Part shown: positions 6,301-10,576 of the stretch, piece after piece
How the letters are laid out: each line of letters begins with the position of its first letter
Position numbering within the stretch: the stretch's first letter is position 1
Source of the DNA: Methanocalculus sp.
GTDB taxonomy: Archaea > Halobacteriota > Methanomicrobia > Methanomicrobiales > Methanocorpusculaceae
Assembly: GCF_030651615.1 (NCBI RefSeq)
Contig: NZ_JAUSCG010000225.1
Location: forward strand, 1-10,576
Length of the DNA: 10,576 bases
Direction: 5' to 3'
Position numbers and translations under genes: made by a program
Notes under the pieces: generated by a model
The model's input: only the letters and a program-made list of their open reading frames with translations
The model's database searches: none
What the model was told of the DNA's origin: nothing

Positions 6301-7699
6301 ATACGCAGAGAGGGTCTTCTTCGTCTTCAAAGAACATTTCTCCCGTCAACAAGCTGACTATGCCGTCAGGATCCCTGACAATGATGTTTTCCACAATTGC
6401 CAGATTCTCTCTGACCCGTGCTTCATCACAATCATCTAAGAAAACTCCATGTACTTGAACCCGTGAGGTTTCAGGAGTTCCCGTTGAAAGGAGTGTATAA
6501 TAAATATCATTTTCGATAATCTGGGCTTTATATGAGTCAAATGCGATGATGCCAGCAGGTCTCATTACTCCCATATGACCTGATGTTCTGGTACAGTCAA
6601 CCTTGACATTGACTATATTCTTCTGAACACGCCCTTTCTCAGAATATCCAAGCCGGACTCCAACTGGCTGAACATATTTTCCATTAGTAAACACTTGTAC
6701 TTCATTTCCTTCGATGAGAGCCAGATTGCCTGACCCATAAATACCTATTGAACGAGTGGAGTCAGTTGATTCAGCGAAAGATGAAACGGTGTTGTTTAGG
6801 ATCTGTACTCTTTCTGATGTACATGATCTAATGCCCCAGGTCTCGGCATATCTGTAAATTGCCTCTTCTTCATCAATATTGGAACTGAGGGATGTAACCC
6901 AATTGTTCAGAACTGCAACATTACTGCTTTCAATAACCGATATCCCATCTGTTCTTGTCAATGAATGCGGGGCACCGACAAAAGTAAAGCATGCCTTCTC
7001 TTCATCCTGAAGACGGGCTGACAGAACCGACCTTACAACCCCAACAGGCACTATCTCTGACCCGGATGATAGTACATAAATCTTATTTTCCTCTAACGTT
7101 GCATCTGATATTCCGAGAGCAACAATGCCTGACTGAACGGAGTGCCCTAAAATATTGATTTGATTACGTACTATTCGGATTTCATCACCCTCTTCGATGA
7201 TAATCCCGAATGTTTCATCATCTGTTTCGGTGAAGAGAGTAATTATGTTGTCTATGATATTGATCGAGTCGGCGTTATGCACGTAGATTCCTGCTCTGCT
7301 GGCATTCCGAATGTCAAATCCTCTGAAGGAAACATCACTTGCATAAATCTCAATACCGTTCTCCTCACCATCTGCATCAATAATTCCCTGAATAAGGCCG
7401 GGGAATGCCTGGTGGGCGACAGTTGTAACATGCACATTTTTGTCGATGATAAGAGATCCATAATATGTACCATCAAATACCCACACCTCTCCGCCTGGTG
7501 CAACTCCATCAATTGCATCCTGAATTCGTGAGAAGTTCAGGTATCCCCAATCAGGTGTTTCTTCAGTATACGATTCATTAACATAGACCCTCTCCGGGAG
7601 GGTTTGTGCAGCCGATGGTGCGATCAGCATCGTACTGAGAAGCACCAGTAGAAAAAGAAATATAACCTGCTTATTTCCGGTTGTCATGTCGTTCATCAT
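3374..7699 (-). CDS. Giant secreted parallel beta-helix (NosD/PbH1-like) protein with C-terminal tandem GWN module
   Basis: About 1441 residues, exported, function unknown. Residue numbers here count from a TTG at 7702; subtract one for the chosen start. Residues 12-33 are a signal peptide (hydrophobic run, then PSAAQ). Residues 55-110 resemble the capping start of NosD-like helices (IQDAIDGVAPGGEVWVFDGTY). From 116 to about 1160 at least 22 degenerate units recur, each opening with Gly-Ile/Val/Leu and containing Asn-x-Ile/Val, as in PbH1 repeats. ASHNWWGDESGP (1174-1185) is the usual end motif of such helices. Residues 1240-1418 hold two related GWN modules (GWNTLSFPL and GWNLIGPAY). Two charged, probably helical stretches (about 550-620 and 655-765) interrupt the helix. 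Eight cysteines all lie before residue 671. There is no membrane anchor. ATG 7699 is preferred because AGAGGT (7712-7707) sits 7 bases upstream. It is probably a cell-surface or sheath protein or a glycan-binding one. No catalytic site is evident. Confidence 0.88.
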   Translation of the reverse strand: MMNDMTTGNKQVIFLFLLVLLSTMLIAPSAAQTLPERVYVNESYTEETPDWGYLNFSRIQDAIDGVAPGGEVWVFDGTYYGSLIIDKNVHVTTVAHQAFPGLIQGIIDADGEENGIEIYASDVSFRGFDIRNASRAGIYVHNADSINIIDNIITLFTETDDETFGIIIEEGDEIRIVRNQINILGHSVQSGIVALGISDATLEENKIYVLSSGSEIVPVGVVRSVLSARLQDEEKACFTFVGAPHSLTRTDGISVIESSNVAVLNNWVTSLSSNIDEEEAIYRYAETWGIRSCTSERVQILNNTVSSFAESTDSTRSIGIYGSGNLALIEGNEVQVFTNGKYVQPVGVRLGYSEKGRVQKNIVNVKVDCTRTSGHMGVMRPAGIIAFDSYKAQIIENDIYYTLLSTGTPETSRVQVHGVFLDDCDEARVRENLAIVENIIVRDPDGIVSLLTGEMFFEDEEDPLCVCGIISGFEIARSDKPEILDNVIQILGTVVAYQNSSEDTSYTGVEEELTISGIHLHGGLSEIISSPLISGNSVIVAAKSIALAGQLPYEEEFFAEEIMKPEMQERYTALVNKKNAVLSDSMTDLTPYIHTDQKRSSLDNTRSLLEMSIEEISIIHVRVTTVGIILEDVLNPVICNNYVPVFQDIIIQANSGLNPPIERALNDTCPGVGLIDRLFRSDQMEKAFLQNLINENKDEWQNLPELDRSAIKDAVLSGDGHVLARYAEDQKLFLEDSKMSENILEYITILQNEEPFEFLNESYVSAAIPVSVSYGLLAYAEGDMEINGNEFTLMNDVASISLTDNEERMVNDTVAVSAGMISTFGIRVIADTITISDNNISIENNGQFLTASRGGESELSDAVAASGHLIISMGIIADAEDEYITNNEIRIEQSNVAMVTSLNRIKDRMALSAAGMAGLATGIVLDPDTILSGEHDYQLSIKDPEEIENLIRGNNITIYNTVLVASSSSEELTPPLDGSSTALSGAASAAASFGIVAPEAVILDNTIDVTAQQISLAQAIVEERYLDSIQSDRYTHPGAGAANIGVAISAGILTSQSNIANNDIFTNSGSISLTNAVTEELLENAGVMIAMITVDAGIVSLAPSYIDGNTVDGVIYAIMVANVHGDRVEIEDIGVILHLGILSIGGDATFNNIYNGYIGLPYYDEEGISQPFASHNWWGDESGPSGIGPGIGSAVMGTTFYEPWLTRSSDEVKETGKSYFGIEIGSPFIGGDDYRSGLNPGWNTLSFPLALEDNSWKSITESGDGLDYAIAYSWNPINQRWVQVTDTTQIYPLDAIYIRMNNYDRLPVQISPEITGPPVRNLNRGWNLIGPAYDLFELNEPIDDKYLWWGEPYSISVIKALASVEETADGKTGYNIVISPAINPDTWVFTRNEYEHIPGIDATRGYWIYMENQDLLAGFSTTPLPMPVWFWDLYIPNIFED

Positions 7700-7706
7700 C
7701 AATTTT

Positions 7707-7712
7707 ACCTCT
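7707..7712 (-). promoter_or_regulatory. Ribosome binding site deciding the beta-helix start
   Basis: The minus strand reads AGAGGTAAAATTGATGATG. AGAGGT is 4 bases from a TTG (7702), 7 from ATG 7699 and 10 from ATG 7696. The ATG at 7699 has the best spacing, so the longest frame beginning at the TTG is probably one residue too long. Confidence 0.6.
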
Positions 7713-7762
7713 GTTAGGACAAATATTCCCTGATTAAATAAATAAAGAACAACTGAGGATGT

Positions 7763-7778
7763 TACTATATATATTTTT
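7763..7778 (-). promoter_or_regulatory. TATA box of the beta-helix/surface-protein operon
   Basis: On the minus strand an A-rich run leads into ATATATATAG (about 7774-7765). A start site about 25 bases downstream (near 7745) would leave a leader of roughly 45 bases containing the AGAGGT ribosome site. This indicates that the two-gene surface operon is transcribed independently of acs and the transporter. Confidence 0.6.
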
Positions 7779-7783
7779 TTTAT

Positions 7784-7828
7784 TTAAAAAAGGCGCTTAT
7801 TATAAAAATTAATTAATTTATTCTCTCT
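7784..7828 (-). terminator. AT-rich 3' end of the acs-transporter transcript
   Basis: After the transporter stop the minus strand has a 14-base perfect palindrome AAATTAATTAATTT (7806-7819), then GCGCC followed by six T (7791-7786). T-rich tracts of this kind are usual archaeal end signals. The tract almost abuts the TATA box of the next operon. Confidence 0.45.
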
Positions 7829-9076
7829 TCAATTATGTCTTTGTATGGGCTTGAGCAGGAAGAACCCAATAGCTGCCCCCATAAGAGCCAGTACAATGAT
7901 GTAGGGAAAGACACCACTATAGCCGCCGGTGGTTGTCTTGATGAATCCGGCAAGTTGAGGTCCGGCTATTGCACCTGCACCATATGCCAGGAACACTATT
8001 CCATAACAACGTGGATAGTCGCATGTTCCAAAGAACCGGGCCGTTGCTGTTGGTGCTATTGCAAGCCATCCTCCAAGACATCCCCATAATATACAGAATG
8101 ATACAACATAGGTGATCTCGGATGGCACGAGCCAGAGCAGGAGAGATGAACCGGCTATCAGGAGGAAGGAGAGCACTGCGGCTCGTGCAGGACGAAGATG
8201 ATCTGTCAGCCATCCAAAGACCGGCCTGCCTCCACCATTAAATATGGCAAATACTCCGACAAGTGCTGTTGCAAAGACTGGTGTAATCCCGATAACTTCC
8301 ACACCGACAGGTTGAGCAATAGAGATAGCCATCAGTCCGGCGAGGCATCCTATGAAGTAGCAGACCCAGAGGCCATAGAAGGTTGGTGTCCGTATCATCC
8401 TTGCGCGATCACACTCACAGGTCTCAGCAGCAGATGTTGGATGAAGTGTCCAGCCTGCCGGTGCCCATCCAGATTCCGGGAACCTGAGCGGGAGTGCACA
8501 GAGTGTGATGATAACGAGGAATGCCACTCCGAATATGCGGAATGTACTCATTACACCGATCATCGGTATGAGTATACCGGCGATATTTGCTGATATAAAT
8601 GCAGAGAACCCAAATCCAAGTAGAGCGAGGCCAACTGCAAACCCCCTTTTATCAGGGAACCAGCGAGTAGCAAGTGCAACCGGAACACCGTATGAGATCC
8701 CAACACCCGCACCACCGATCACTCCATAGACGAGGTAGAGCATCTCAACGGAGGTGACCATTGATGCGAGCAGCCAGCCACATCCGGTAAGGAAACCGCC
8801 AATGATCATCATCTTACGCGGACCCAATTGATCTATGAACTTTCCAACCAATGGCATTGCCAAAGCAAAAGCGGCAAGAAAGACAGAAAATGGCATCAGG
8901 ATCTCATTTGCAGTAACCACTTTACCATATTCTGTAGTGAAGTACTGTGTGAGAGGGGTCACAAAGACACTCCATGCGTAGATACTTCCAAGACAGATGT
9001 TGATGATCAACCCGAGGAGTACAAAGAGCCACCTGCCCTTCTCCGCCGGAAATCCGAATAATTGTGCATTCTGCAT
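7829..9076 (-). CDS. MFS transporter, oxalate/formate antiporter (OFA) family; likely monocarboxylate transport
   Basis: A 415-residue, 12-helix major facilitator protein of the cytoplasmic membrane. Family signs: NICLGSIYAWSVF in helix 1 (26-38), the MFS loop GKFIDQLGPRKM (78-89), SYGVPVALATRWFPDKRG (128-145), the OFA central motif GWAPAGW (203-209), and the second-half loop GGGRPVFGWLTDHLRPAR (281-298). In the characterised oxalate:formate antiporter OxlT, an arginine in helix 8 and a lysine in helix 11 bind substrate. By my alignment from memory the arginine is kept (R284), whereas the lysine position within FLAYGAGAIAG (362-372) appears to be tyrosine 365. That argues against oxalate and for a monocarboxylate. 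The gene lies 44 bases after acs on the same strand, so acetate or pyruvate uptake is the contextual guess. The start ATG 9076 has only a weak ribosome site (CTGGTTAT). The central loop has a C220-x-C222 pair of unknown meaning. Confidence 0.87.
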   Translation of the reverse strand: MQNAQLFGFPAEKGRWLFVLLGLIINICLGSIYAWSVFVTPLTQYFTTEYGKVVTANEILMPFSVFLAAFALAMPLVGKFIDQLGPRKMMIIGGFLTGCGWLLASMVTSVEMLYLVYGVIGGAGVGISYGVPVALATRWFPDKRGFAVGLALLGFGFSAFISANIAGILIPMIGVMSTFRIFGVAFLVIITLCALPLRFPESGWAPAGWTLHPTSAAETCECDRARMIRTPTFYGLWVCYFIGCLAGLMAISIAQPVGVEVIGITPVFATALVGVFAIFNGGGRPVFGWLTDHLRPARAAVLSFLLIAGSSLLLWLVPSEITYVVSFCILWGCLGGWLAIAPTATARFFGTCDYPRCYGIVFLAYGAGAIAGPQLAGFIKTTTGGYSGVFPYIIVLALMGAAIGFFLLKPIQRHN

Positions 9077-9092
9077 GGTATAACCAGGTTTA

Positions 9093-9107
9093 TTTCATAG
9101 TATGAAA
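9093..9107. repeat. 6-bp inverted repeat in the acs-transporter gap
   Basis: TTTCAT (9093-9098) and ATGAAA (9102-9107) are exact reverse complements with a 3-base loop, lying in the 44-base gap between the acs stop and the transporter start. It could slightly modulate read-through or RNA processing, or be chance. No T-run follows, so it does not look like a full terminator. Confidence 0.3.
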
Positions 9108-9120
9108 GAAGAATGGGAAA

Positions 9121-10576
9121 TTATTCTTCCAGTGTTGATATGTCACCGGGGTCAATTCCCATCTCCTGTGCTTTTAAGACACGGCGCATGATCTTTCCAC
9201 TCCTCGTCTTTGGAAGAGATAAGACGAAGTCAATCTCTGACGGCATAGCTATTGGCCCGATACCCATTCTGACATGGTAGATCAGCTCGTTCTTCAGTTT
9301 TTCGCTCGGCTCAAAACCTATTCTCAGGATGACAAACGCCTTAACTGCCTGTCCCTTGAGCGCGTCCGGTTTTCCGATGACCGCAGCCTCAGCAACTGCC
9401 TCATGAGAGACGAGGGCACTCTCAACCTCGGCAGTTCCGATGTTATGACCTGCAACGATAATAATGTCGTCGGATCTTCCAAGCACCATGATGTACCCGT
9501 CTTTATCTTTGACAGCAAGATCCCCTGCTGTATAATATGGCGGGATCGTCGACCAGTACTGACGGTAACGCTCATCATTTTTATGAACCGTCCTCATCAT
9601 TGATGGCCATGGCTCTTTGATGACGAGCAGACCTCCGACATTCGGAGGAGTCGGGTTACCCTCCTTGTCAACAACATCCACCTGAACTCCCGGGATCGGA
9701 CGCCCCGCAAAACCGGGTTTCATCGGCTCACCTACGAGGGTGGTTATCATGTGCATGCCGGTCTCTGTCTGCCACCATGTGTCAAGAATGGGGCATGCCG
9801 ATTTACCTATGACCCGATGATACCATTCAAATGCCTCAGGATTAAGTGGTTCCCCAACCGATCCGATGATCCTGAGTGTGTCGAGGTTTGCCTTATTCGG
9901 CCATTCCTCTCCGACTTTCATGAACATTCTGATCGCTGTTGGTGCAGTATAGAAGATCGTAACACCAAACTCTTCTATAATTTTCCACCAGATGCCCGGG
10001 TCGGGATAGTCAGGCACTGTCTCGGTGATCAGGATTGTTGCTCCTGCTGCCAGAGGGCCATAGACGATATAGCTGTGACCGGTAATCCAGCCGGGATCGG
10101 CAGTACACCAGTGAACATCATTCTCTTTCATGTCGAAGATGTACTTCGTTGTATAGTAAGTTCCGACCATGTAACCTCCGCAGGTATGGACGATCCCTTT
10201 CGGTTGACCGGTCGTTCCTGAGGTGTAGAGGATGAAGAGCGGATCTTCTGCATCCATCACTTCTGGTTCACAGATCTGATTTGCAGCCTCGATCAGTTCG
10301 TGGTAGTCAATCTCCATCTCGGAGACGAGTTCAACTTGTGGCTTTTCACGTCGAAGAACAATGATCTTCTCGATGCTGGGGGCATTTATAACCGCCTCTC
10401 CGACTATCGTCTTGAGTGGCACACGTTTGCCGCGACGATATCCAACATCTGCTGTGATGACAATTCTTGCCTGGGCATCACGAATTCGGGTATTTAATGC
10501 CGCTGCTCCAAAGCCTCCATAGACGATACTGTGAATGGCTCCAATTCTCGCACATGCCAGCATCGCAACAACATGT
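9121..10576 (-). CDS. acs: Acetyl-CoA synthetase, AMP-forming (N-terminus cut by window edge)
   Basis: Makes acetyl-CoA from acetate, CoA and ATP via acetyl-AMP, in the cytoplasm; in a methanogen this feeds carbon assimilation. The reading frame runs off the right edge: codons His-Val-Val-Ala precede the internal Met at 10563, so that Met is not the start. About 150 N-terminal residues are missing compared with a typical Acs of about 630-650. Counting that Met as 1, the adenylate-forming signatures are in order: YTSGTTGQPKG (113-123), YTAPTAIR (205-212), GSVGEPLNPEA (234-244), WWQTETG (263-269, whose Trp limits the acyl pocket to short acids), YTAGDLAVKDKDGY (344-357), GRSDDIIIVAGHNIGTAE (362-379), and PKTRSGKIMRR (451-461) with catalytic lysine 457, which is acetylated in bacterial Acs. 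Propionyl-CoA synthetase is the main alternative. The OFA transporter follows after 44 bases, suggesting an uptake-activation unit. Confidence 0.93.
   Translation of the reverse strand, partial: HVVAMLACARIGAIHSIVYGGFGAAALNTRIRDAQARIVITADVGYRRGKRVPLKTIVGEAVINAPSIEKIIVLRREKPQVELVSEMEIDYHELIEAANQICEPEVMDAEDPLFILYTSGTTGQPKGIVHTCGGYMVGTYYTTKYIFDMKENDVHWCTADPGWITGHSYIVYGPLAAGATILITETVPDYPDPGIWWKIIEEFGVTIFYTAPTAIRMFMKVGEEWPNKANLDTLRIIGSVGEPLNPEAFEWYHRVIGKSACPILDTWWQTETGMHMITTLVGEPMKPGFAGRPIPGVQVDVVDKEGNPTPPNVGGLLVIKEPWPSMMRTVHKNDERYRQYWSTIPPYYTAGDLAVKDKDGYIMVLGRSDDIIIVAGHNIGTAEVESALVSHEAVAEAAVIGKPDALKGQAVKAFVILRIGFEPSEKLKNELIYHVRMGIGPIAMPSEIDFVLSLPKTRSGKIMRRVLKAQEMGIDPGDISTLEE

Noticed and set aside
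3374..7699. Pectate lyase, phage tail-spike or adhesin assignment for the beta-helix protein
   Set aside because: The fold pattern alone does not show catalysis; no lyase active-site motif or phage neighbours are present, so only a surface-protein call is supported.
3374..7699. DNA tandem repeat or CRISPR-like array behind the repeated protein units
   Set aside because: The units are related only at protein level with variable lengths; there are no conserved DNA repeats with regular spacers.
8198..8593. 131-codon + strand frame, Cys-rich
   Set aside because: It is antisense to the transporter gene; the cysteines come from reverse-complemented transporter codons, and no promoter or ribosome site is seen.
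9751..10221. 156-codon + strand frame, the longest opposite acs
   Set aside because: It is fully antisense to conserved acs motifs and has no recognisable features.
9121..10576. Taking the Met at 10563 as the acs start
   Set aside because: The frame stays open to the window edge and conserved Acs sequence continues upstream, so the gene is truncated by the window and not short.

Overview
The window looks like a chromosomal segment of a methanogenic archaeon, most likely order Methanomicrobiales (a Methanospirillum-like organism is my best guess, by family resemblance only). The support is an archaeal-type 5S rRNA, TATA-box promoters with T-rich 3' ends, archaeal-style secreted proteins with NosD-like beta-helix and 'GWN' domains, and an acetate-activating enzyme next to an OFA-family transporter. 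Both window ends cut through genes: the 5S rRNA lacks its 5' part and the acetyl-CoA synthetase lacks about 150 N-terminal residues.

Layout. Positions 1-98 (+) hold the 3' part of a 5S rRNA, probably the end of an rRNA operon. A gene-poor stretch of about 390 bases follows, with a few small hairpins and a TATA-like element. All five protein genes lie on the minus strand. Reading in their direction of transcription from the right edge, they are acetyl-CoA synthetase (acs, partial, 10576-9121), an OFA-type MFS transporter (9076-7829), a giant secreted parallel beta-helix protein (7699-3374), a small membrane-anchored surface protein (3371-2268) and a DEAD-box RNA helicase with a DbpA-type RNA-binding tail (2071-488).

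How they work together. acs and the transporter are 44 bases apart and probably form one unit for uptake and activation of acetate or a similar short acid. The beta-helix gene has its own TATA box and is followed after 2 bases by the anchored protein, so these two are almost certainly co-expressed at the cell surface. The helicase has its own promoter and leader and converges on the rRNA operon.

No mobile element, CRISPR array or recognisable defence system is present. The most distinctive object is the beta-helix protein: about 22 unusually long degenerate units starting with Gly-Ile/Val/Leu, two large apparently helical insertions, a tandem GWN module at the C-terminus, and a putative membrane partner encoded in the same operon.
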